DNA of 48,129 nucleotides, taken from a virus. Made by a program: the position numbers and the translations under genes. Location: positions 1-48,129 of the IMG/VR virus record IMGVR_UViG_3300027782_002495. One strand, written 5' to 3'. Below are positions 1-7,944 of the stretch, one piece after another. Within the stretch, counting starts at the first letter, position 1, and each line of letters begins with the position of its first letter. A model generated the notes under the pieces. It searched no databases, was not told the origin of the DNA, and worked only from the letters and a program-made list of their open reading frames with translations.

Positions 1-1086
1 CTAGTACGTCGTGCAATGCCTAACCTAATGGCTTATGACATCTGCGGCGTTCAGCCAATGACAGGCCCAACAGGTTTGATCTTTGCAATGCGTTCTACAT
101 ATGGCGCTGCACGTACACCGTCAACAAGAGCAGAAGCATTGTACAATGAAGCAAACGTTGGATTCTCTGGTACTGCAGTTGCATCTAGCCCAGCACAAGG
201 AACTACTTTAGATCCTACAGGCACATTCACAGCCCCAGGCGGTGTAACAACAGCAACAGCTGAAGGTTTGGGCACTTCTGGTGAGCAAGGCTTTAACGAA
301 ATGTCTTTCTCTATTGATAAGACAACAGTTACTGCAAAATCACGTGCATTGAAAGCAGAATATACAGTTGAATTAGCACAAGACTTGAAAGCTATTCACG
401 GTCTTGACGCTGAAGCAGAATTATCAAACATTTTGTCACAAGAATTCATGTTTGAAATTAATCGCGAAGTTGTTCGTACAATTTACAAAGTTGCTAAGCC
501 TGGTTCACCAGCAACAGCATCTGCTGGTACATTCGACTTAGACGTTGACTCTAATGGACGTTGGTCTGTTGAGCGTTTCAAAGGTCTATTGTTTAACATT
601 GAGCGTGATGCTAATCACATTGCTCAAGACACACGTCGTGGTAAAGGTAACTTCATCGTTTGCTCTGCAGACGTTGCAAGTGCATTAGCTATGTCAGGTG
701 TTCTAGACTACGCTCCAGCTTTAAGCACAAACTTAAATGTTGATGACACAGGCAACACTTTCGCAGGTGTATTGAATGGTCGTTACAGAGTTTACATTGA
801 TCCGTATTCCAGCAATCTAGGTGCAGCAAATCAGTTCTACATGGTTGGTTATAAGGGTTCTAGCCCATATGACGCAGGTATGTTCTATTGCCCATATGTT
901 CCTTTACAAATGGTTCGCGCAGTTGATCCTAACAGCTTCCAGCCAAAAATTGGCTTCAAGACACGTTACGGTCTAATTGCTAACCCATATGTTGTACAAT
1001 CAGACGGTTATACAAATGATGCTGACACATTTACAGCTAATCGTAATCAGTATTATCGTCGTACACGTGTATTGAACTTGATGTAA
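1..1086 (+). CDS. 23: Major capsid protein gp23 (5' end outside window)
   Basis: T4-like major head protein that forms the hexamers of the prohead. The frame is open at the left edge (it reads L-V-R-R-A before the first in-window ATG at 16), so the true start lies upstream and about 361 C-terminal residues are present. The stretch AYDICGVQPMTGPTG is a highly conserved gp23 signature, and the C-terminal part (FKTRYGLIANPY, ending RTRVLNLM) also fits the family. gp23 is normally cut near its N-terminus by the prohead protease; that site is not in the window. A rho-independent terminator follows, so this gene probably ends the head-gene transcript. Family assignment is secure. Confidence 0.96.
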   Translation, partial: LVRRAMPNLMAYDICGVQPMTGPTGLIFAMRSTYGAARTPSTRAEALYNEANVGFSGTAVASSPAQGTTLDPTGTFTAPGGVTTATAEGLGTSGEQGFNEMSFSIDKTTVTAKSRALKAEYTVELAQDLKAIHGLDAEAELSNILSQEFMFEINREVVRTIYKVAKPGSPATASAGTFDLDVDSNGRWSVERFKGLLFNIERDANHIAQDTRRGKGNFIVCSADVASALAMSGVLDYAPALSTNLNVDDTGNTFAGVLNGRYRVYIDPYSSNLGAANQFYMVGYKGSSPYDAGMFYCPYVPLQMVRAVDPNSFQPKIGFKTRYGLIANPYVVQSDGYTNDADTFTANRNQYYRRTRVLNLM

Positions 1087-1140
1087 TTTTTACATTAAAT
1101 AAGTCGGCATTAAGATCGACACAGTCATAGACTGTTTAAA

Positions 1141-1166
1141 AGGGGGAAGAAATTCCCCCTTTTTTT
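1141..1166 (+). terminator. Rho-independent terminator after gp23
   Basis: An 8-bp stem (AGGGGGAA / TTCCCCCT) with a GAAA tetraloop is followed directly by six T residues. The A residues just 5' can extend the stem into the T run. It separates the capsid transcript from the next late promoter five bases downstream. Confidence 0.92.
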
Positions 1167-1170
1167 GCCT

Positions 1171-1178
1171 TATAAATA
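1171..1178 (+). promoter_or_regulatory. T4-type late promoter (TATAAATA)
   Basis: Exact match to the T4 late -10 element recognised by gp55-RNA polymerase. It is intergenic, directly after a terminator and 26 bases before the next start codon. It should drive the tail-tube-like gene and the glycosyltransferase after it. Confidence 0.85.
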
Positions 1179-1203
1179 TTAATGTTAGTAAAAGGAATGT
1201 TAA

Positions 1204-1788
1204 ATGTATACTGCAAATATAGATGTTTTACAACAGAACTACATCAGTACTCTGCCAAAAACAAATGATTACCTAAGACCAAACGCGTTTAAGTTTGTAA
1301 TAAAAGATATACCAGGTGTATCGTTTACTTGTCAATCAGCAAACTTGCCGCAATTGTCTATGGGATTTGCAGTGCAACCTACACCGTTTACTGATATTCC
1401 TCGCATCGGCGATAAACTGAATTTCGGAGACTTTACTATTAGATTTTTAATTTCCGAAGATATGTCAAATTACTTAGAATTATATAGATGGTTAGTGGCT
1501 CTTGGTTTTCCTAATGATTACAGTCAATTTGGATCATTCGTAACAAAACGACCAAGTTCGTTCCCACTCGTAACCAACGCAAAAGGCGAAAAAGAAGTTT
1601 TGGCATACTCGGATGGTACTTTATCGATTTTAGACTCGACAAATACCCCTAAAGTAAATATAATATATAAAGACTTGTTCCCAGTGTCTTTAGAAGCTTT
1701 GGATTTTGATATTGCTTCTGCTAGTGTTGAGTACTTTACTGCAATCGCTTCCTTTAAATACACATTCTTTGAGGTGGAGCAAATTTAA
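1204..1788 (+). CDS. Tail-tube-fold virion structural protein (gp19-like; possibly gp3-like)
   Basis: A 194-residue protein with a late promoter and an AAAGGA ribosome site. The N-terminal pattern RPNAFKFVI...F.CQSANLP, a central F.I.FLISED..NY.ELYRWL block and a C-terminal strand-rich segment ending in FKYTFFEVEQI resemble the T4 tail-tube protein gp19 and relatives such as gp54. Those proteins begin their fold with RPNLF...ATALP. Its place between gp23 and uvsY is where several T4-like cyanophages carry the tail-completion protein gp3. It could therefore be the tube terminator/completion protein rather than the main tube subunit. Structural role is likely; the exact identity is not settled from sequence alone. 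Confidence 0.62.
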   Translation: MYTANIDVLQQNYISTLPKTNDYLRPNAFKFVIKDIPGVSFTCQSANLPQLSMGFAVQPTPFTDIPRIGDKLNFGDFTIRFLISEDMSNYLELYRWLVALGFPNDYSQFGSFVTKRPSSFPLVTNAKGEKEVLAYSDGTLSILDSTNTPKVNIIYKDLFPVSLEALDFDIASASVEYFTAIASFKYTFFEVEQI

Positions 1789-1804
1789 TTAATATGGAGA
1801 TTTT

Positions 1805-2704
1805 ATGGCTACTAATAACAAACCTGGATTGAAAAACATTCCGAAAATTCCGGTTCCAAAATTTAACAAACCGGCCGCAACGCAGCCACAACAGCAAGCT
1901 CAACCTGGGCAGCTACAAATAAACATCGAAGAATTGCGTAAAGAAAAAATCTTTATTGCGACTCCGTGTTATGGCGGCATGCTAACAGAGGCATATTTCA
2001 GATCAATGGTTCGCACATTGACATTCTTCAACCAGCATCAAATCCCAATTGCATTTGGTACTATTGCTAATGAGTCTTTAGTTACTCGTGCTCGCAACGT
2101 ATTAGTTGCATATTTTCTTCAAAGCAATTATACTCGGTTGTTGTTCATTGACGCTGACATTGAATTCCAAGTTGAAGACGTGTTAAAATTAATTGCCCAC
2201 AATAAAGAAGTTTGTGTTGGTGCATATCCTAAAAAGGGTGTTAACTGGCAACGTATTCGCGATATGGTTCTTAGCAAAAAAGATGAACCTATGGCTGACG
2301 GTGCAATTGCATCTGCTGGTAGCGATTATGCTATTAACTTTAAATTCCTTAATCCAGGTAGTAAACAAATTGCTATTGAAAATGGCGTAATTAAGTTGCA
2401 TGACGGCGCAACCGGCTTTATGATGATTAAACGTGAAGCAATGGATAAGATGATTAAAGCTTATCCTGAGTTGAAGTATAACAATGATTTAAATACTCCT
2501 CCAGATTTGCAAGACTTCTTCTATGCATTCTTTGACACAATGATTGATCCTAAAGATCGTCGTTACTTATCAGAAGATTACACATTCAGCAGACGTTGGC
2601 AAGATATCGGCGGAGACATTTGGCTTGACCCAACTATCTCATTGAATCACTTTGGATCATTTAACTTCCAAGGCAACCCAGCACAAATTATTCAACTTGG
2701 ATAA
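1805..2704 (+). CDS. GT-A type glycosyltransferase, late class
   Basis: A 299-residue protein. The first ~40 residues are a Pro/Gln/Lys-rich, probably disordered leader. From residue ~48 a GT-A nucleotide-sugar binding fold follows: KIFIATPCYGG, then NESLVTRARN, then the metal-binding DxD-type motif in LLFIDADIEF. The C-terminal half contains LHDGATGFMMIKREA and a distal SEDYTFSRRW, typical acceptor-side elements. It starts 16 bases after the tail-tube-like gene with GGAG five bases upstream of the ATG and no promoter between, so it should be co-transcribed from the late promoter at 1171. Late expression beside virion genes suggests virion or surface glycosylation, but acceptor and sugar are unknown. 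Confidence 0.75.
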   Translation: MATNNKPGLKNIPKIPVPKFNKPAATQPQQQAQPGQLQINIEELRKEKIFIATPCYGGMLTEAYFRSMVRTLTFFNQHQIPIAFGTIANESLVTRARNVLVAYFLQSNYTRLLFIDADIEFQVEDVLKLIAHNKEVCVGAYPKKGVNWQRIRDMVLSKKDEPMADGAIASAGSDYAINFKFLNPGSKQIAIENGVIKLHDGATGFMMIKREAMDKMIKAYPELKYNNDLNTPPDLQDFFYAFFDTMIDPKDRRYLSEDYTFSRRWQDIGGDIWLDPTISLNHFGSFNFQGNPAQIIQLG

Positions 2705-2707
2705 TCA

Positions 2708-3148
2708 ATGAAATTATCTGACCTGCAGGAACTGTGGGCGGATGATTGTAAGATTGACGAAACAAATCTTGGACATGAATCTGCTCGCACCCCTACTTTA
2801 CATTCTAAGTATTTAAATTTTTTAACATCTACTCGGCTTAATTTACGTAAGGCTGAGTCTGACTACTTAAACCTTCGCCGCAAAAAATACAAATATTTCA
2901 GAGGAGAAATGACTCAACTGGAATTAACTGACGAAGGCTGGAATCAGTGGCAAGGCAACAAACCATTAAAGAATGAAATGGATGAATTTCTTCAGGTAGA
3001 TCCAGACTTAATTATCCTACAAGATAAGATTGAGTATTTTAAAACTGTCATGTTTCAACTTGAACAAATTATTAGATCATTGAATAGTAGAACATGGGAT
3101 ATTAAAAATAGTATTGAATGGACTAAATTTACAAACGGTTTAATGTAA
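2708..3148 (+). CDS. uvsY: Recombination mediator UvsY
   Basis: A 146-residue protein; T4 UvsY has 137. In T4, UvsY loads the UvsX recombinase onto gp32-coated single-stranded DNA. The N-terminus MKLSDLQELWADD.KID...L matches the UvsY opening (MRLEDLQEE...D..ID). The mid-protein LHSKYLNFLT and the later block with VDPDLIILQDKIEYF correspond to the family's helical core. It lies directly before uvsW, as in T4-like cyanophages, and its stop overlaps the uvsW start (TAATG), which indicates translational coupling. Confidence 0.9.
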   Translation: MKLSDLQELWADDCKIDETNLGHESARTPTLHSKYLNFLTSTRLNLRKAESDYLNLRRKKYKYFRGEMTQLELTDEGWNQWQGNKPLKNEMDEFLQVDPDLIILQDKIEYFKTVMFQLEQIIRSLNSRTWDIKNSIEWTKFTNGLM

Positions 3149-4632
3149 TGTCTGATATAAGAATAAGAAAAAAGAACGAAGTATATTTAAATGTTGATGC
3201 TGAACCTTCAATTGCACAAGAATTGAACGATCATTTCTCATTTGAAGTCCCTGGTGCAAAATTTCACCCGCTTTATAAATCTCGTATGTGGGATGGAAAA
3301 GTGCGTCTTTTTTCGATGTTTACAAAAGAGTTATATGTTGGTCTAAAAGAATATGTTGAACATTTTGCCAAAGAACGAGATTATACTGTAGATTATTCTG
3401 AGTATGTTCACACTGCTGACCCTTGCACGCTTGAAGAAGTAAAAGAGTTTATAAAAGAACTTAATATTGGATCTAAAGGCGAACCTCTTGAAATGAGAGA
3501 TTATCAAATAGATGCAGTATACAAAGCAATTAGTGATGGTCGACGATTACTATTATCTCCTACTGGTTCCGGGAAATCATATATCATTTATTGTGTAATG
3601 CGTTGGCATGAGAAATACAGTAGACGACAATTAATTTTAGTCCCCACTACTTCGCTTGTTGAACAAATGTATTCTGATTTTCAAGATTACTCTTGTTTGA
3701 ATGGTTGGAAAACATCTAATCATTGTCATCGTATTTACGGCGGGCATGAAAAGTCTAACGAATATGATGTTGTTATTAGTACATGGCAATCTTTATATAA
3801 ATTACCTAAAAAATTCTTTGATGATTTTCAGGCAATTTATGGAGATGAAGCGCATTTGTTTAAGGCCAAATCACTAACAGGTATTCTAAATAAATGTCCA
3901 GGCGCACCTTATCGTATAGGTACTACTGGAACATTAGATGGTACTCAGACACATAAATTAGTTCTTGAAGGATTATTTGGGCCCGTTTATAAAGTTACTA
4001 CAACTAAGAAACTTATTGCAAGTAAAACTTTAGCTGATTTACAAATATATAATTTAATATTAGACTATTCGGATGAGATTAAAAAGTCTCTCAAAGGAAA
4101 GACATATCAAGAAGAAATGGATTTTCTAGTACAACATGAACCTCGGAATAAATTTATTCGTAATTTGACTCTAAAGCAAGAAGGCAACAGTCTTGTCCTA
4201 TTTCAGTATGTTGAAAAACACGGTAAAAATCTATATCAAATGATTAATGATAAAGCCGAAAATCGAAAGGTGTTTTTTGTTTATGGTGGGACAGATACGG
4301 AACAAAGAGAACAAATTCGAGCATTGACAGAAAAGGAAAATAATGCTATAATAGTAGCATCATATGGGACTTTCTCAACAGGAATAAATATTAAAAACCT
4401 ACATAATATTATTTTTGCATCTCCCTCTAAATCTCGGATTAGAAATTTGCAATCGATTGGCAGGGGATTGAGAACAAGTGAAACTAAAAGTAGTTGTAAC
4501 TTATATGATATAGGCGATGATTTGACTTGGAAGTCTAAAAAGAATTATACTTTATTACACATGATAGAACGAATCAAAATCTATAACGATGAACATTTTG
4601 AATATAAACTAATAAAAGTAAAACTACAATGA
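3148..4632 (+). CDS. uvsW: DNA/RNA helicase UvsW
   Basis: A 494-residue superfamily 2 helicase; T4 UvsW has 503. It unwinds branched recombination intermediates and R-loops and helps switch origin-initiated to recombination-driven replication. Visible motifs are the Q-like MRDYQIDAV, Walker A TGSGKS (residues ~139-144), DEAH (~233-236), TTGTLDG (motif III region), and motifs V-VI with ASYGTFSTGINIKNL and QSIGRGLR. The N-terminal ~85 residues with GAKFHPLYKSRMWDGKVRLF are the small DNA-binding domain typical of UvsW. The stop overlaps the next start (ATGA). A consensus bacterial promoter lies inside the gene at 4324-4352. Confidence 0.95.
   Translation: MSDIRIRKKNEVYLNVDAEPSIAQELNDHFSFEVPGAKFHPLYKSRMWDGKVRLFSMFTKELYVGLKEYVEHFAKERDYTVDYSEYVHTADPCTLEEVKEFIKELNIGSKGEPLEMRDYQIDAVYKAISDGRRLLLSPTGSGKSYIIYCVMRWHEKYSRRQLILVPTTSLVEQMYSDFQDYSCLNGWKTSNHCHRIYGGHEKSNEYDVVISTWQSLYKLPKKFFDDFQAIYGDEAHLFKAKSLTGILNKCPGAPYRIGTTGTLDGTQTHKLVLEGLFGPVYKVTTTKKLIASKTLADLQIYNLILDYSDEIKKSLKGKTYQEEMDFLVQHEPRNKFIRNLTLKQEGNSLVLFQYVEKHGKNLYQMINDKAENRKVFFVYGGTDTEQREQIRALTEKENNAIIVASYGTFSTGINIKNLHNIIFASPSKSRIRNLQSIGRGLRTSETKSSCNLYDIGDDLTWKSKKNYTLLHMIERIKIYNDEHFEYKLIKVKLQ
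4324..4352 (+). promoter_or_regulatory. Consensus sigma70 promoter inside uvsW
   Basis: TTGACA (4324-4329), a 17-bp spacer and TATAAT (4347-4352) give 12 of 12 consensus bases. A TG at 4344-4345 one base before the -10 makes it an extended -10. It points at the Sm-like gene (4629) and gp55 (4996), giving the late sigma gene a possible source of transcription independent of uvsW. Confidence 0.7.
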
Positions 4633-5045
4633 ACCAATCATATAAACTATTAAAACTTAATACAGGTGACGATATAGTTTGTAAAACTGAAGAAAATTTA
4701 TCATTAAAAGATAAAGAAAGTATTTTCGTACAAGACCCTATGGTGCTTAATCAAATTAGAGTACCTTACGGATCCGGTATAATGGAATCTTATACTTTAT
4801 CTCCTTGGATGGCAATGACCGAAGATGATTTTTATGAAATACCTGTACGTTATATTATTGTAGCTGCAGATATTAAAGAAAATCTTAAAGATAATTATAT
4901 AAAGTATGTACAAAATCGTAAAGAAGCAGAACTAAATGCAGAATGCGAAGATGAAGAAGAATCTGATAACTCTGAAATTGAAAAAGAACCTAACTATGAA
5001 AACAGCCAAAGCACCATTAAACGTCGCGGAAGACTTGTCCACTAA
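4629..5045 (+). CDS. Sm-like (LSM-fold) phage protein with acidic tail
   Basis: A 138-residue protein. The first ~95 residues start with YKLLKLNTGDDIVCK, the pattern 'KL.(S/T)G(D/E)(E/D)I.A' seen in many small phage proteins with an Sm/Hfq-like beta-barrel. They continue with VQDPMVLNQIR and a tyrosine-rich LSPWMAMTEDD. The last ~40 residues are strongly acidic (DEEESDNSEIEKE), probably disordered. It overlaps uvsW by four bases and the predicted gp55 start by about 50 bases. A second protein of the same kind lies at 40957-41253. RNA binding is plausible from the fold but not shown. The assignment rests on pattern similarity only. Confidence 0.5.
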   Translation: MNQSYKLLKLNTGDDIVCKTEENLSLKDKESIFVQDPMVLNQIRVPYGSGIMESYTLSPWMAMTEDDFYEIPVRYIIVAADIKENLKDNYIKYVQNRKEAELNAECEDEEESDNSEIEKEPNYENSQSTIKRRGRLVH

Positions 5046-5595
5046 ACCTAAGATGCAGGTGTCATCTCATTATGTTGACAATAAAAAATTCTTACAGGCA
5101 TTAATAGACTATAGACAAAGTGTAGTTGACGCTGCCGAAAAAGGTGAAGAACCTCCTATTGTTTCAAAATATATAGGTGAATGCTTTATTAAGATTGCAA
5201 CACATCTTTCATATAAATCTAATTTTATTAATTATACTTTTAAAGATGATATGATATCTGATGGTATTGAAAATTGTTTAACGGCTGTTGCTAAATTTGA
5301 TCCTGCTAAATCCTCAAATCCGTTTGCGTATTATACGCAAGTTATCTATTTTGCATTCATTAGACGTATCCAAAAAGAAAAGAAACAACAAGCAACCAAA
5401 TATAAGTTAATTGAGAATATGGATATTGATGCTTTAATTTCTCAAGAACAAGATGGTGAATTTGGTTCACAATTCTTAGATTATCTAAAACGACAAATGG
5501 ATACTATTGATATTGAAAAACGGGTAATGAATATTCCCAAAAAGGCTAAAAAAGTTAGAGATGATATCGAAAATCCGCTTGACCTTGATGACTAA
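4996..5595 (+). CDS. 55: Late-transcription sigma factor gp55
   Basis: Divergent sigma factor that directs host RNA polymerase to TATAAATA late promoters, working with gp33 and the gp45 clamp. The diagnostic block is SNPFAYYTQVIYFAFIRRIQKEKKQQ (quoted here only as landmarks SNPFAYYTQ and FIRRIQKEKKQ, residues ~108-134), equivalent to sigma region 2. The frame is open from 4936, but those first residues are Lys/Asn-rich and read through the acidic tail of the upstream gene. The ATG at 4996 (199 residues) is preferred, and the ATG at 5053 is an alternative. The C-terminus PLDLDD is short and acidic. T4 gp55 has 185 residues. Confidence 0.9.
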   Translation: MKTAKAPLNVAEDLSTKPKMQVSSHYVDNKKFLQALIDYRQSVVDAAEKGEEPPIVSKYIGECFIKIATHLSYKSNFINYTFKDDMISDGIENCLTAVAKFDPAKSSNPFAYYTQVIYFAFIRRIQKEKKQQATKYKLIENMDIDALISQEQDGEFGSQFLDYLKRQMDTIDIEKRVMNIPKKAKKVRDDIENPLDLDD

Positions 5596-5607
5596 ACACT
5601 ATATAAT
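5579..5607 (+). promoter_or_regulatory. Sigma70-type promoter for the 7-deazaguanine operon
   Basis: TTGACC (5579-5584), a 17-bp spacer and a perfect TATAAT (5602-5607). The -35 overlaps the gp55 stop region and the -10 lies 24 bases upstream of the first queE ATG. This host-type (early) promoter sits exactly at the start of the queE-folE-dpdA block. Confidence 0.75.
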
Positions 5608-5633
5608 ATGTAATATAAATTCTCGGAGATATG

Positions 5634-6503
5634 ATGGCAAAATTGAAAATATCAGAACTATTTTATAGTATTCAGGGCGAAGGCAGGTTCATGGGAGTGC
5701 CTTCCGTATTCTTAAGAACATTTGGTTGCAACTTTACTTGCGACGGTTTTGGAATGTCAAAAGGTGAAAAGAGTGATGAAAGAAATGTTATTGCGATTAA
5801 AGCCGATAGCTTTACAAACTATAGAGATCTTCCTCTTGTTCATACAGGTTGCGACTCTTATGCTTCTTGGGATCCTAGGTTTAAGCATCTTAGCCCTGTA
5901 CTCTCTACTGATAGCATTACCGATACAATTATGGATATATTACCGCACAAGAGGTGGGAAGACGAACATCTTGTAATTACAGGCGGTGAACCTTTATTGG
6001 GTTGGCAAAAACAATATCCTGAATTATTAGATAATGAAAAGATGGTAGGGTTAAAAGAACTAACATTTGAAACAAATGGCACACAAGCATTGACCCCCGA
6101 TTTTAAGCAATATCTTTTAAATTGGACATTGAGTAATAAAAATAGATCAAGTAAAAGAGGGGCCGATTCTTTGACATTTTCAGTCTCTCCTAAGTTATCT
6201 GTATCCGGTGAAAAGTGGGAAGACGCTATTTGCCCTGAGATTGTTGCTGGTTATGAATGGTGTGGATATACGTATCTTAAATTTGTAATTGCTTCACCTC
6301 AAGATGCGGAAGAAGCAGAGGAGGCAGTCAATGCATATCGTAAAGCTGGTTTTACGGGTCCTGTTTATCTTATGCCTCTTGGCGGCACTGAGCAGTTGTA
6401 CTCTATTAATAATAGGAATGTTGCAGAACTCGCAATGCGAAAAGGTTGGAGATACTCAGATAGACTCCAAATTCCATTGTTTAAAAACGCATGGGGAACA
6501 TAA
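5634..6503 (+). CDS. queE: QueE-like 7-carboxy-7-deazaguanine synthase (radical SAM)
   Basis: Converts 6-carboxytetrahydropterin to 7-carboxy-7-deazaguanine (CDG) using an S-adenosylmethionine radical. Seen: ISELFYSIQGEGRFMGVPSVFLRTFGCN at the N-terminus (landmarks FYSIQGEG and RTFGCN), the GGEPLL motif, and late SPKLS and LKFVIA segments. Two ATGs are adjacent (5631 and 5634); the GGAG at 5625-5628 is spaced better for 5634. The cluster cysteines are unusual: counting from 5631 they are C33, C37 and C74, i.e. CX3C then a third Cys 37 residues on in TGCDSYASW, where typical QueE has CX3CX2C. It overlaps the next start (TAATG). Confidence 0.88.
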   Translation: MAKLKISELFYSIQGEGRFMGVPSVFLRTFGCNFTCDGFGMSKGEKSDERNVIAIKADSFTNYRDLPLVHTGCDSYASWDPRFKHLSPVLSTDSITDTIMDILPHKRWEDEHLVITGGEPLLGWQKQYPELLDNEKMVGLKELTFETNGTQALTPDFKQYLLNWTLSNKNRSSKRGADSLTFSVSPKLSVSGEKWEDAICPEIVAGYEWCGYTYLKFVIASPQDAEEAEEAVNAYRKAGFTGPVYLMPLGGTEQLYSINNRNVAELAMRKGWRYSDRLQIPLFKNAWGT

Positions 6504-6709
6504 TGAATAAAATGGTATGGGATATCGAAGATATGGGCAGAGAACTTCGCTCATCTTATAATGATGGATTTACCACATTTGAGATTAAAAAGAAATTATA
6601 TGAAATTAAATGGGCAGTTGATAAACAAATAGAAAGCGGCCCAAATCATGTAGGCGAGCCTGAATGGCTAAAAGAAAATTATATAAATAATAATGTTACA
6701 CAACGGTAA
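6503..6709 (+). CDS. Small protein of unknown function
   Basis: A 68-residue protein starting at the ATG that overlaps the queE stop; GGGGA lies about six bases upstream. It is charged and probably mostly helical (DIEDMGRELRSSY...EIKKKLYEIKWAVDKQIE). I do not recognise the family. Tight coupling to queE and its place before folE suggest it belongs to the deazaguanine operon, but nothing in it points to an enzymatic role. Confidence 0.7.
   Translation: MNKMVWDIEDMGRELRSSYNDGFTTFEIKKKLYEIKWAVDKQIESGPNHVGEPEWLKENYINNNVTQR
6682..6689 (+). promoter_or_regulatory. Possible late promoter upstream of folE
   Basis: Exact TATAAATA at the 3' end of the small upstream gene, 61 bases before the folE start. 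In AT-rich coding DNA such matches occur by chance, so this is weaker than the intergenic examples. Confidence 0.35.
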
Positions 6710-6750
6710 CAAAATTCAATCATCACATCCGAGTTAGGAAGGATTCTAAA

Positions 6751-7437
6751 ATGTCATATAACAAAACAAAATGCGACCCCGAGTTGGGTCTTAAAGTTCA
6801 CGAACATCTAGTTAAAGTTGGTGTAGAAACACCGATTAAAGATACTGGGCAAGTGATTGATCGTAAGGGTAAGATCGATATAATTGAATCTTTATTTACA
6901 GATATTATGAAAACACTTGGGCTTGATCTTACAGACGATAGTCTAATTGAAACACCTAAACGTGTTGCTAAGATGTATGTGAATGAAATCTTTTGGGGAC
7001 TCGATTATGAGGCTTTCCCTAAATGCACAACTGTTGACAACAAGATGCATTATAATGAAATGGTTGTAGAACGCAATGTTAATGTACAATCTAATTGTGA
7101 GCATCACTTCGTTGTTATTGATGGCCTAGCTACTGTAGCATATGTTCCTAAACAACGAGTACTTGGTCTAAGTAAAATTAATCGTATTGTTGAATATTTT
7201 AGCAAACGACCACAGATTCAAGAACGCTTAACAGAACAAATTTTCCACACACTACAATTTATTCTTGATACTGAAGATGTTGCTGTGTTAATTGATGCTC
7301 AACACTATTGTGTTAAATCTAGAGGCGTTGAAGATACAGGCAGTTCTACAGTCACGGTTCGATTAGGTGGCGGATTTAAAAATCATCCAGAAGTAAGAAA
7401 CGAATTTTATCAGATTGCACGACAAGGATGTAGATGA
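6751..7437 (+). CDS. folE: GTP cyclohydrolase I
   Basis: Opens GTP to 7,8-dihydroneopterin triphosphate, the first step of both folate and 7-deazaguanine synthesis. A 228-residue protein (E. coli FolE has 222). The zinc ligands are visible in NCEHHF (Cys and His of C-x-H-H) and in AQHYCVKSRG (second Cys). VPKQRVLGLSKINRIVEYFSKRPQ is the conserved substrate-binding block (landmarks GLSKINRIV, RPQIQERLT). A strong AGGAAGG site precedes the ATG. It overlaps the next gene by four bases. With QueE and QueD in the same operon, its product most likely feeds 7-deazaguanine synthesis. Confidence 0.95.
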   Translation: MSYNKTKCDPELGLKVHEHLVKVGVETPIKDTGQVIDRKGKIDIIESLFTDIMKTLGLDLTDDSLIETPKRVAKMYVNEIFWGLDYEAFPKCTTVDNKMHYNEMVVERNVNVQSNCEHHFVVIDGLATVAYVPKQRVLGLSKINRIVEYFSKRPQIQERLTEQIFHTLQFILDTEDVAVLIDAQHYCVKSRGVEDTGSSTVTVRLGGGFKNHPEVRNEFYQIARQGCR

Positions 7438-7943
7438 CAGTTAATATAATGGTTGACTTGGAGACAATGTCAACAAGATCACACGCAGCAATTTGTTCGA
7501 TTGGCGCAGTAAAATTTGAAGGTAGTAAAATTATAGATACATTTTATTGCACCGTTGATCTTGCTAGCTGTAAAGAAGCTGGAATGCATATCTCTAAGGA
7601 TACTGTTGCATGGTGGTCTAAACAAAATAAAGAAGCATTGCGCGAACTAACAAAAAATAATATCTCATTACAAGAAGCTCTTGATAAATTTGAATTATGG
7701 TTTGGTACTAAGAGTTTACCTATTTGGGGCAATGGTGCAGTATTTGATAATACTATTTTAGGCAATGCTTATTTTATTACAGGTAGAGAACCACCCTGGA
7801 AATGCTGGGATGATCGTTGTTATAGAACTGCTAAAGCAATGTTCAATTGGATCCCTGAAGATAAACGAGAAGGCACATATCATAACGCCTTAGATGATGC
7901 TATGCATCAGACAAAACACTTAATTAAAATTCTTGGTGAGTAA
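7434..7943 (+). CDS. DEDDh-type 3'-5' exonuclease
   Basis: A 169-residue RNase H-fold exonuclease, about the size of one catalytic domain. Motif I is VDLETMSTRSHAAICSIGAV (D and E of DxE), motif II lies in NGAVFDN (D), and motif III is YHNALDDAMHQ (H and D of HxxxxD). This form resembles the phage/Rac exonuclease VIII-like family (PF16473-type) rather than T4 DexA. It starts inside the folE stop (ATGA). A role in the deazaguanine operon is not obvious; it could process host nucleic acid or supply guanine nucleotides. DNA or RNA preference cannot be told from sequence. Confidence 0.82.
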   Translation: MTVNIMVDLETMSTRSHAAICSIGAVKFEGSKIIDTFYCTVDLASCKEAGMHISKDTVAWWSKQNKEALRELTKNNISLQEALDKFELWFGTKSLPIWGNGAVFDNTILGNAYFITGREPPWKCWDDRCYRTAKAMFNWIPEDKREGTYHNALDDAMHQTKHLIKILGE

Positions 7944-7944
7944 T

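Noticed and set aside
4936-4995. N-terminal extension of gp55 from the ATG at 4936
   Set aside because: The added residues are Lys/Asn-rich read-through of another gene's acidic tail and have no ribosome site; 4996 or 5053 is more likely.
7034-7056. TTGACA and TATAAT inside folE
   Set aside because: The spacer is only 11 bases, too short for a sigma70 promoter.
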